Assembly: GCA_027070385.1 (NCBI GenBank)
Contig: JALXDW010000091.1
Span: 1-8,180, forward strand
Source: Chromatiales bacterium
GTDB lineage: Bacteria > Pseudomonadota > Gammaproteobacteria > UBA6429 > Thiohalophilaceae
Direction of reading: 5' to 3'
DNA: 8,180 nucleotides
The stretch's first letter is position 1. Every line of letters begins with the position of its first letter. Below, one piece after another: positions 1 through 6,840 of this stretch. A program made the translations under genes and the position numbers. The notes under the pieces were generated by a model. That model did not search any database, was not told the DNA's origin, and was given only the letters and a program-made list of their open reading frames with translations.

Positions 1-1745
1 ATGCCTGTCCAGTTTGCTACCACCTCTGCAATAGCCTGACTACCCACATTTATTTGTATCATTGGATTTTCATCTTGAATTTCAGTTAACTGATCGAGCA
101 AGGTTTTTAATCTGGATTTTATTTTTCTACGTTGACTGTCTGATAGTTCAGTTTTTTTATTTTTGTCCTTATTTATTGTATTTTCGGGAGATAGTTCATT
201 TAAGTTATTTTTATGGAAGTCGGCCTCAATTTCTTGCTGTAATTGATGGATCTGTTTTGTGATTTTTTGTTCTTTTTCCCATTGTGTTTGTTGCTTTTCA
301 AGTTGACTTTGAAGATTATTTAACTCGGAATAGATACTGTCAATTTGCTCATTGCAATTATCTGAAATAGCATTCTCTCGCTCAAGTAACTTGATATTAG
401 TCTTGCATTGCATGATTTGGCGTTGACTGTCTTCAATGGCGATAGGCGTTGCACTTTGACTTAATGCAACACGTGCACAGGCAGTATCGAGCAAGCTAAC
501 AGATTTGTCGGGTAATTGACGTGCTGTAATATAACGACTCGATAATTTTACTGACTCAATAATGGCCTCATCCATAATTCGGACGCCATGATGATTTTGT
601 AACATTGCCGATATAGCTCGCATCATGTTAATAGCTTTTTCTTCATCGGGTTCTTCGATTTTTACAACTTGAAAACGGCGGGTTAATGCTGCATCCCGTT
701 CAAAATATTTCTTGTACTCAGCCCATGTTGTCGCTGCTATTGTTCTTAATTCACCTCTAGCTAATGCAGGCTTTAATAAATTTGCCGCATCTCCTTGTCC
801 TTCCTTTCCACCAGCACCAATCATTGTATGGGCTTCATCAATAAAAAGTACAATGGGTTCCGCTGAAGCTTTTACTTCACTTATAACTGATTTCAGGCGA
901 TTCTCGAATTCACCCTTTATACTGGCACCGGCTTGCAATAGTCCAAGGTCAAGGCTTAGAAGAGTGATATTTTTTAGTTGATCAGGTACGTCACCTGATG
1001 CAATGCGCAGTGCAAAACCTTCAACAACGGCTGTTTTACCTACACCTGCTTCTCCGGTGAGTATTGGATTATTTTGTCGACGACGAATTAATATATCAAT
1101 AATTTGCCGTATTTCTTCATCTCTACCAAGTACCGGATCTATTTTACCTTGTCTAGCTGAAAGAGTAAGATTAATTGTGAATTTATCAAGTGAAGGTGTT
1201 TTACTTGGGCTGTCTGTATTATTTTCATTATTAGTAATAGTGTTACGCGTATGTTGACTATTTTCTGATTCGGATGTGCTGCCAACAATAGAACCGATAA
1301 CATTGCGAAGTGAATCAGGGGTAATCTTTTCAAGTTCACCACTTGTGACAGCGGTTGTCCGTCGTATATTATCATCCAGCAATATTGCCGCCAGTAAATG
1401 TGCAGATGTGGTTTGTGGATGTTGATAGTCGATGGATGCTAGCATCCAGGCACTTTTTGCCAGTTCAACAACTGTTGGCGATAGTGCTGGGGCACGCGTA
1501 TTTCCCGATTTTAGATGTTCCAGTTCTTTGTTAAGCTGTTGTGCAAATTTCCCGGGATTGACTTCAAATTTATCCAGAATTGCCAGGAGATCGCTGTCTT
1601 GTATTTCTAACAGTTTGATAAACCAGTGTTCAATTTCAACATTATAATGTTGACGTGAAAGGCAAAATCCAGCTGCACCTTCAAGTGCTTTCTGACAAGG
1701 ATTATTTAATTTTCCCACTAATGACTTCAAATTGATGTTGATCAT
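1..1745 (-). CDS. tssH: TssH/ClpV, T6SS AAA+ sheath-recycling ATPase (3' end outside window)
   Basis: ClpV disassembles the contracted TssB-TssC sheath in the cytoplasm by ATP-driven threading, so that subunits can be reused. The first 581 codons are visible and open to the window edge; the D2 ATPase domain (about 300 residues in the family) lies beyond position 1. I translated this frame by hand. Residues 1-150 form the Clp N-domain, beginning with the ClpV-type MININLKSLVGKLN. A polar Ser/Asn/Thr-rich linker follows at about 155-184. The D1 AAA+ module has Walker A GEAGVGKT (231-238), Walker B VLFIDEAH (299-306), sensor-like AATTW (338-342) and arginine-finger region TRRFQ (355-359). A coiled-coil middle domain spans about 436-555, and the frame ends at VVANWTG, the usual junction before D2. 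The ATG at 1745 is supported by a GAGGGAG ribosome site. ClpB is the alternative family, but the N-terminus and the T6SS neighbours argue for ClpV. Confidence 0.97.
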   Translation of the reverse strand, partial: MININLKSLVGKLNNPCQKALEGAAGFCLSRQHYNVEIEHWFIKLLEIQDSDLLAILDKFEVNPGKFAQQLNKELEHLKSGNTRAPALSPTVVELAKSAWMLASIDYQHPQTTSAHLLAAILLDDNIRRTTAVTSGELEKITPDSLRNVIGSIVGSTSESENSQHTRNTITNNENNTDSPSKTPSLDKFTINLTLSARQGKIDPVLGRDEEIRQIIDILIRRRQNNPILTGEAGVGKTAVVEGFALRIASGDVPDQLKNITLLSLDLGLLQAGASIKGEFENRLKSVISEVKASAEPIVLFIDEAHTMIGAGGKEGQGDAANLLKPALARGELRTIAATTWAEYKKYFERDAALTRRFQVVKIEEPDEEKAINMMRAISAMLQNHHGVRIMDEAIIESVKLSSRYITARQLPDKSVSLLDTACARVALSQSATPIAIEDSQRQIMQCKTNIKLLERENAISDNCNEQIDSIYSELNNLQSQLEKQQTQWEKEQKITKQIHQLQQEIEADFHKNNLNELSPENTINKDKNKKTELSDSQRRKIKSRLKTLLDQLTEIQDENPMIQINVGSQAIAEVVANWTG

Positions 1746-1852
1746 GATTCTCCCTCTACGATCTTTTTATGATTTTTCTTTTGTTTTATTTATTGGCGTA
1801 CTATTATTTCTATTAGTTTGCTGTTCATAATTATTTTCTTTCTGGAATATTA
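1746..1852. other. AT-rich tssG-tssH spacer
   Basis: This 107 bp spacer is the longest noncoding gap in the window. On the transcribed strand it is A/purine-rich and ends in the clpV ribosome binding site. I see no stable hairpin with a T-tract and no convincing -35/-10 pair, so there is no support for a terminator or internal promoter. Read-through from tssG to clpV is the simplest reading. Confidence 0.6.
1750..1756 (-). promoter_or_regulatory. Ribosome binding site of tssH
   Basis: On the minus strand GAGGGAG ends 4 nt before the ATG at 1745, with its AGGG core about 7 nt away. It fixes the start of clpV and gives it its own strong initiation signal. This matters because the gene is the only one in the window separated from its upstream neighbour by more than 100 bp. 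Confidence 0.75.
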
Positions 1853-2962
1853 TTACTTCAATCTGTTCGGTGAAATAATAATATCAACCGTTCCATTTTT
1901 ATCAGGTTGCTTTCCTGTTTTAGGTAACCATGTGTTCCATCCAACTATTGGTGGTGATGTTTTACTCAGTATAACTTTATCTGGAATATCTGAACGGTTG
2001 ACTCGAATAACAAAATCATAATTACATTCCATATTGGTGTATAACTTGACAATTTCATTCAGTGACTTTAATGCCTTAGTTCCAGGTGTAAATTGTTGTA
2101 ATTGTTTTTTATTGAGAGGGCCTAGAATAATCTGTATTTTACCCTGTGCATGCCAGCCTTTTTTACCCAAAATTGCTGAACGACTCAGGCTGGCATTTTG
2201 TCCTTTGGGTAAAGCTCTGGATGTCAGGCGAGTACGCACATCATCAATTAATGGTTGCCATTGACCTACAAATTCCTTTATTTTTACCGGAATAGAAAAA
2301 TGATGTTGCAGAATTTGTTTTAGTCCTGAAGTTGTTTTTATAGTGTGACTGAATAAGCCACTATAAAACAATAATGACTCATCATTAGTATACAGGCGAT
2401 TATCAGTATTTCGAGTTCCCAGTCCGATAAGTGCCAACAACGCCTGGGTGTGGTTATCTTTTTTATTCCTGGTTTTATCTGTTAGACGATAGCGTTCATA
2501 TTCAATCGGTAATCGGTATTTTATGGATGCTTTGTAAAAGAGTGAAATGCTACGATGATTGAACAGATTCAGGAAGTCCAGCAATGAACGATCTTTAAGT
2601 TTAATCCGTTGCAGTATCAGTTCAGTATAATGATAAGGAAGAGTACCACTACCACCGGATAACCCAAGAAAGTTAACAACTACTTGCCATTGTTGGTTAT
2701 TATTTACCTGGTTTTTATTGGCCTGGATATTGGAAACATCGGATGAGAAAAACACAAGTTCCTGGTTAGTCTTGAAGCGTATATTCTCGGATTCGGGTGG
2801 TGAAAATCCAGCAATTGCAGTTGTTGGCACTCCTTTATGTTTATCGGCATAATGTGAACTCCGTTCTAACAAACGCACCGTCTGAATAAAAGAAAAGGCG
2901 GCTGTGTTGCTAGTAAGGTGTTGGATTACAGAAGTATTTTCTTGCCGGCGCGTGGTGGACAT
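1853..2962 (-). CDS. tssG: TssG, T6SS baseplate wedge protein
   Basis: TssG (ImpH / VC_A0111 family) combines with TssF and TssE in the wedge of the phage-like baseplate, on which the Hcp tube and sheath are built in the cytoplasm. The product has 369 residues, within the usual family size. Family-typical segments are FSFIQTVRLLER near the N-terminus (23-34), the glycine-rich stretch LGLSGGSGTLPYHYTEL (99-115), and DFLNLFNHR followed by SLFYKASIKYR (129-150). The ATG at 2962 is the only plausible start: no other ATG, GTG or TTG precedes the conserved FSF segment. It lies inside the end of tssF, giving a 37 nt overlap. A possible ribosome site, AGAAGG, lies rather far upstream (about 12 nt), so translational coupling to tssF is likely. 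Asn/Gln/Lys-rich residues at 79-92 look like a variable loop. Confidence 0.96.
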   Translation of the reverse strand: MSTTRRQENTSVIQHLTSNTAAFSFIQTVRLLERSSHYADKHKGVPTTAIAGFSPPESENIRFKTNQELVFFSSDVSNIQANKNQVNNNQQWQVVVNFLGLSGGSGTLPYHYTELILQRIKLKDRSLLDFLNLFNHRSISLFYKASIKYRLPIEYERYRLTDKTRNKKDNHTQALLALIGLGTRNTDNRLYTNDESLLFYSGLFSHTIKTTSGLKQILQHHFSIPVKIKEFVGQWQPLIDDVRTRLTSRALPKGQNASLSRSAILGKKGWHAQGKIQIILGPLNKKQLQQFTPGTKALKSLNEIVKLYTNMECNYDFVIRVNRSDIPDKVILSKTSPPIVGWNTWLPKTGKQPDKNGTVDIIISPNRLK

Positions 2963-4761
2963 TTTTTAAGATAACCTTCTTTATTTTTAAGTTTTACCAG
3001 TACACGTGTAAAGGAGTTCATTGAACAATAAAGTGCAAAGAAGTGTTCCAGAATACTGGCAAACAGAAATGAACTGCTGCCAGCTAGTTGGGCGTCATCC
3101 AGTACTATTTCAACTTCAATACCACGGCACAATGTTGCATGACCATCGACATTTAATGGTGCACTAATAGGCTGTGCTGCTACACTTTGAATTGAAGCAA
3201 TGAGAGTTCGGGTAACAGCTGATTCATTAAAATCATACAGCCGGAGTATTTCTTTTAGGGCTTCAGTCGCGTTTTCACCCCCGGTTAATGATAAATGGTT
3301 TAAATTCAGGTGTGATAATAAACGCCAACGTGCATGATTACGGAGTGGCGGCTGTACAGTTGCTGTGGGTTTTGTCACACAGCGAATCTTACTGCAAGGT
3401 GGTGCGCTGCTCACGCATTGGAATCGTGGTTGTTCGCTATTGAATGGAAGTTTTGCTGGTTGATTTCGGTTGCTGCAGGTTGTATCAATAACAAGAATAC
3501 GATCATCGGTCAGGTTGGGGTTAAAATTAAGATCAAGCAGATTAATGTACATATCGGTTGCATCATCACGTTCAAAATTACCTGATTTTGCATGACGGCG
3601 GCTGGTAGACCAAAAAGAATGTGTTTCACTTTCCTGATATTCATGTGTGAGTCCATAAATAGGATGAAATTCTTGCTGCTCTCCTGCTGAGCTGGTTGCA
3701 ACAACATGATCAATGGAGTAGATCTCGAATCCGGCAGGTCGTCTTGCATCAGGAATGATCTGATATTCATGCTGGGTGTGATCCAGTTTTATTGGGTCTG
3801 CTTTTTGTTTGAATAAATTAACAACAGGAGTACAGCCTAACATGAAAGTTTCATGTGAAATGTTGTGTTCAAGTTCGACATCTGACTCCGCTAAATAAAT
3901 ATAAATATCCAGTTTATTTCCATTATTGTGACTAATGGCATCTTTTATATTGGTAAGTTCAACAAACATAAATTTTTCTGGAAATACAAAATATTCTGTT
4001 AATAACCGATATCCAATAAATGAGGAGGGTGGATAAGGTAGAATACCCTGTTCCTCGTTAAAGCCCACAGATTCAATACAATCTTTACCGATGTGGATTG
4101 CTGAAGTGTCATCTTCCGAACCTGCGACCACGACATTCATACATTGATTCAGCAGTAATTGATATAAAGGATTAATATGTTGAGATTGTCCTTTCAGATA
4201 AAAACGTATGCGTTCAATTCCCAGTTCTGAAAATGCCATGGATGTTGAAAAAGTCTCAAGTGATATTTTTAAAACACTTTTAGCACCTTTGATAGATGCA
4301 GAACCCGGTGCAATAAAGGGCTGACCAATGACTTGGGCGGATACGACCTTGATAGGAAGCAGTTCGGTTGTGTACACGGTTGAAAAGTGGCAGCGTTCTC
4401 CCTGAAACAGGTCGGTTTCAAGTAAGGTGTCTCTTTCTATGAGATAACGGCTATCCAGTTGCTCTTCATCTGCATCAAACTGTACGATACTCATTGAAGG
4501 AATTGGTCGTTGGTAATGTGGAAATAGTACCCCCAGCAATGAGTCACTCAGTTCAGGAAAATCATCATCAAGTTTGTGCTGTATTCTTGCATTCAAGTAA
4601 GCAACGCTTTCAATTAATCGTGAGACATGTGGATCTTCGATAGTATCGCTGTTAATCCCTAGGCGTCCTGCAATTTTTGGTTGTTCTTTCGAGAACTCTG
4701 ATCCAAGTTGGCGAATAAAAGCAAGTTCCTTTTCGAAATAGGGGAGTAATTCATCAGACAC
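2926..4761 (-). CDS. tssF: TssF, T6SS baseplate wedge protein
   Basis: TssF (ImpG / VC_A0110 family) is the large baseplate wedge subunit; it binds TssG and TssE. With the start chosen here the product has 611 residues, close to the family norm. The N-terminus has the hallmark MSDELLPYFEKELAFIRQLG, then DPHVSRLIE (43-51), NARIQHKLDDDFPEL (57-71) and PHYQRPIPSMSIVQF (81-95). The C-terminus ends in CPPRAGKKILL (601-611), the usual TssF tail. I start at the GTG at 4761 rather than the in-frame TTG at 4767: a perfect AAGGAGG sits 6 nt before the GTG but directly abuts the TTG, and the resulting N-terminus matches the family. The start overlaps the end of tssE by 8 nt (GTGTCTGA), which implies translational coupling. 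No frameshift or lost segment was seen. Confidence 0.97.
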   Translation of the reverse strand: MSDELLPYFEKELAFIRQLGSEFSKEQPKIAGRLGINSDTIEDPHVSRLIESVAYLNARIQHKLDDDFPELSDSLLGVLFPHYQRPIPSMSIVQFDADEEQLDSRYLIERDTLLETDLFQGERCHFSTVYTTELLPIKVVSAQVIGQPFIAPGSASIKGAKSVLKISLETFSTSMAFSELGIERIRFYLKGQSQHINPLYQLLLNQCMNVVVAGSEDDTSAIHIGKDCIESVGFNEEQGILPYPPSSFIGYRLLTEYFVFPEKFMFVELTNIKDAISHNNGNKLDIYIYLAESDVELEHNISHETFMLGCTPVVNLFKQKADPIKLDHTQHEYQIIPDARRPAGFEIYSIDHVVATSSAGEQQEFHPIYGLTHEYQESETHSFWSTSRRHAKSGNFERDDATDMYINLLDLNFNPNLTDDRILVIDTTCSNRNQPAKLPFNSEQPRFQCVSSAPPCSKIRCVTKPTATVQPPLRNHARWRLLSHLNLNHLSLTGGENATEALKEILRLYDFNESAVTRTLIASIQSVAAQPISAPLNVDGHATLCRGIEVEIVLDDAQLAGSSSFLFASILEHFFALYCSMNSFTRVLVKLKNKEGYLKKCPPRAGKKILL

Positions 4762-5251
4762 TGCCAACCTCCTTAACGTTAATGGAGCGTGTTACCGGTT
4801 CCATCACGGAATCAAAAACGATAACTTCCGGGTAGGGGTCAGCATACAAGGTAGCATCAATTCTAAAACGCACAGTACGATCCAGGTTATCTGTATTTTC
4901 ATGCAGGGATATTTTGACAGATTTGAAGCGTGGTTCATAAGTACGCAATATGGTTTCAAATTGATCAATAAACTGTTGTTTTTTCTCAATATCCGACATA
5001 TTCACTGTTGCCAGATCAGGTAAACCGTAGTTCAGGAGTGATAATTCGAGTTGTTCAAAGTTTTCATCTGGTTCCATAATGCGATGACGTGTATTCAACA
5101 GGTTTTCAAGATCACGGCGTACACTATTACGTAGATGTTTCAATTTATGATATTTGTTTGTATCCTCATCCTGTTTTAGCTGGGGTTCATCATCGAGAAG
5201 CCGGTCGAGTATTGATGCACGCAGTTTCTTATTTTTATTGATCTGTACCAT
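4754..5251 (-). CDS. tssE: TssE, gp25-like T6SS baseplate protein
   Basis: TssE is the T6SS homologue of phage T4 gp25 (GPW/gp25 family). It sits in the baseplate and helps start sheath polymerisation. The product has 165 residues, normal for TssE. Recognisable parts are RASILDRLLD (11-20), the conserved RNSVRRDLENLLNTR helix (41-55), the LLNYGLPDL segment (72-80) and EPRFK (106-110), which carries the EPR motif typical of gp25 proteins. The ATG at 5251 begins 4 nt after the tssC2 stop, with AGGTTAG as a modest ribosome site overlapping that stop. The gene end overlaps the tssF start by 8 nt. An insertion rich in Asp, Gln and Lys (about 22-36) precedes the conserved helix and looks like a variable linker. 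Confidence 0.96.
   Translation of the reverse strand: MVQINKNKKLRASILDRLLDDEPQLKQDEDTNKYHKLKHLRNSVRRDLENLLNTRHRIMEPDENFEQLELSLLNYGLPDLATVNMSDIEKKQQFIDQFETILRTYEPRFKSVKISLHENTDNLDRTVRFRIDATLYADPYPEVIVFDSVMEPVTRSINVKEVGSV
4768..4774 (-). promoter_or_regulatory. Ribosome binding site that decides the tssF start
   Basis: AAGGAGG on the minus strand, encoded within the last codons of tssE. Its 3' end is 6 nt from the GTG at 4761 and 0 nt from the TTG at 4767. The TTG is therefore sterically unsuitable as a start, and initiation should occur at the GTG. Confidence 0.85.
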
Positions 5252-5255
5252 ACAT

Positions 5256-6800
5256 CTAACCTGTTTTTAATAATTCAGTTGCAAGTTCGAGTTCTGATAC
5301 CATCTGATCAAGTTGGTAATGCGGTTTTAAATGAATAACACACAAGAATTGTCCAGGCTTGGCAGGATGCTCTTTTACCTTGACATAGGCCTCACGAAGG
5401 GGATATTGGGCTTGCGCTTCCCACTCCAGATCTTCCCGTCCGGTAGTGTAATTATGCAGCCAGTTTTGTATGTATTCTTCGACCATTGTGGCTGATTGGA
5501 AGGAACCAATTTTATCTCTGAAAATAACCTTTATATAATGTGCAATACGTGAACCACATAAAATATGTTGTAACATCACTGATAATTTGGCATTAACATT
5601 GGCTTCTTTGCTATTTTGTCGTTTGGGCTTATGTACTGATTGGTTATTATAAAAAGCTGCAAAGGGACTGTCATAGCACTGACATAGTGGTATGAGCCCC
5701 ATATCGCTCAACTCCCGTTCAAGGCGATCACTAATAATGACATCGGTTACAGGTTTTGTCTGAATATTTTCAGCATCCGTTTTGAAGTAATCAACCGGCA
5801 ATGTTGTCAATAATCCACCACCAATCTGGTTGCGTACCACACCACGGATGTGCCCAAACCAGCCTACGTTAATAAACTCACGTAGGAGTATACTGGCAAA
5901 TCCATAACTGGCATTTCCCCATAGATAATTTTCATTATCATTTGTTGCTGTTTTCTCAAAAAAGAAGATACCTTTATAACTTCCAGGTTGGCTACGATAA
6001 GGTAGGCGAAGTAAAATTCTTGGCAGAGTCAGACCAATAAAGCGTGTATCGGCTTTATCTCTAAATTGGTGCCATTTAATATATTCTTTCTGGCTAAAAA
6101 TATTTTCCAGATTCAGTGGTTTACCTAATCCAGTGAATTTATCGAGTCCAAACAGTTCAGCCGAGGCTGATGCAATAAAAGGAGTAAATGCTGTGGCCGC
6201 AATTTCTGCGATCCCTTCCAAGGTTACCAAATCATCAAAAGGGTGCTGCTTGGAGGGATGATGACTGATTTCATAGTCACCTATAATGACACCAAATGGT
6301 TCGCCACCTGCAATACCATATTCATTGTTATAAATTTTCTGGAATAACTGGCTTTGGTCAAATTCCAGAGCCCGATTAATGTCTTTACTGACATCACTCC
6401 AGTTTGCATCCAGTACTTTTATTTTTACATTTTTAGACTCACCGGCTTCCTGGGTTAAAAACCACAAACCACGCCAAGAGGCTTCCAGTTTCTGAAATTT
6501 TGGGTGGTGAATAATAATATTTAATTGATCATTGATACGATGATCAATCTCAGAAATGGAACGATGAATAATCGCTGTTATATCATCTTTATTTTTGATC
6601 AAATGATCATGTGTATGTTCACTTAACCAATAAAATAGAGCTTTTACAGTATCGTTTTCAGATAAAAATGTATTCAGGTTTGTAATATAGCTGGGTTGCT
6701 TAATCAGCGATTGTAATACCGGACTACTTTCAACAGGTTGTTCAGGCGGTGATTGTATGTTGGATTTTATATTATTTGGTGACAACACGGCTACATCCAT
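5256..6800 (-). CDS. tssC: Second TssC-family sheath protein (ImpD/TssC40-like paralog)
   Basis: This is a full-length (514 residue) EvpB/VipB-family protein next to the canonical tssC. The N-terminal segment (about 15-35) is Pro/Ser-rich. The family core follows: FQKLEASWRGL (102-112), LEFDQSQLFQKIY (145-157), GIAGGEPFG (162-170), GDYEI (174-178) and FTPFIASASAELFGLDKFTGLGKP (205-228). Further on are RLPYR, the GSRIAHYIKVIFRDKIGSF stretch, and a C-terminal handshake-like strand region (HLKPHYQLDQM). By eye it is about half identical to the neighbouring TssC over the conserved core, so the duplication is old. No frameshift, stop or missing core block is seen, so it looks functional. The C-terminal HYQLDQM-type tail resembles the ImpD branch as I recall it. 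Possible roles are an alternative or minor sheath subunit or an accessory baseplate/sheath factor; the sequence does not decide. The ATG at 6800 is the only plausible start but has no clear ribosome site. Confidence 0.94.
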   Translation of the reverse strand: MDVAVLSPNNIKSNIQSPPEQPVESSPVLQSLIKQPSYITNLNTFLSENDTVKALFYWLSEHTHDHLIKNKDDITAIIHRSISEIDHRINDQLNIIIHHPKFQKLEASWRGLWFLTQEAGESKNVKIKVLDANWSDVSKDINRALEFDQSQLFQKIYNNEYGIAGGEPFGVIIGDYEISHHPSKQHPFDDLVTLEGIAEIAATAFTPFIASASAELFGLDKFTGLGKPLNLENIFSQKEYIKWHQFRDKADTRFIGLTLPRILLRLPYRSQPGSYKGIFFFEKTATNDNENYLWGNASYGFASILLREFINVGWFGHIRGVVRNQIGGGLLTTLPVDYFKTDAENIQTKPVTDVIISDRLERELSDMGLIPLCQCYDSPFAAFYNNQSVHKPKRQNSKEANVNAKLSVMLQHILCGSRIAHYIKVIFRDKIGSFQSATMVEEYIQNWLHNYTTGREDLEWEAQAQYPLREAYVKVKEHPAKPGQFLCVIHLKPHYQLDQMVSELELATELLKTG

Positions 6801-6810
6801 TTAACAAGGC

Positions 6811-6828
6811 GGGGGCCTTTCAGCCCCC
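6811..6828 (-). promoter_or_regulatory. GC-rich hairpin between the two tssC genes
   Basis: On the transcribed strand GGGGGCT-GAAA-GGCCCCC folds into a 7 bp stem (six G-C pairs plus one G-U) with a GNRA-type GAAA tetraloop. It begins 12 nt after the first tssC stop and ends 10 nt before the second tssC start. No T-tract follows it in the direction of transcription, so it is not a typical intrinsic terminator. It is more likely an mRNA stability or processing element, or a modulator of tssC2 initiation. The structure is seen; the function is inferred. Confidence 0.6.
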
Positions 6829-6840
6829 TACAACTTTTTA

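Noticed and set aside
712..1257. Plus-strand open frames opposite clpV.
   Set aside because: They are antisense to the conserved AAA+ domain, overlap the Walker A and B codons, lack ribosome sites and resemble no protein family I recognise.
1790..1828. A 12-codon open frame (MNSKLIEIIVRQ) on the minus strand in the tssG-tssH spacer, possibly a leader peptide.
   Set aside because: It has no ribosome binding site, and no attenuator-type hairpins follow it. A frame this short is expected by chance in AT-rich DNA.
3334..3770. Open frames in other frames within tssF, on both strands.
   Set aside because: They are fully contained in a well-conserved tssF and have no initiation signals, so they are shadows of the real gene.
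4762..4767. TTG at 4767 as the tssF start.
   Set aside because: It directly abuts the AAGGAGG ribosome site, leaving no spacing, and adds two residues not typical of TssF.
6811..6840. Hairpin read as an intrinsic terminator.
   Set aside because: In the direction of transcription no T-run follows the stem. A T-run exists only on the plus-strand side, where no gene ends, and the downstream genes belong to the same T6SS operon.
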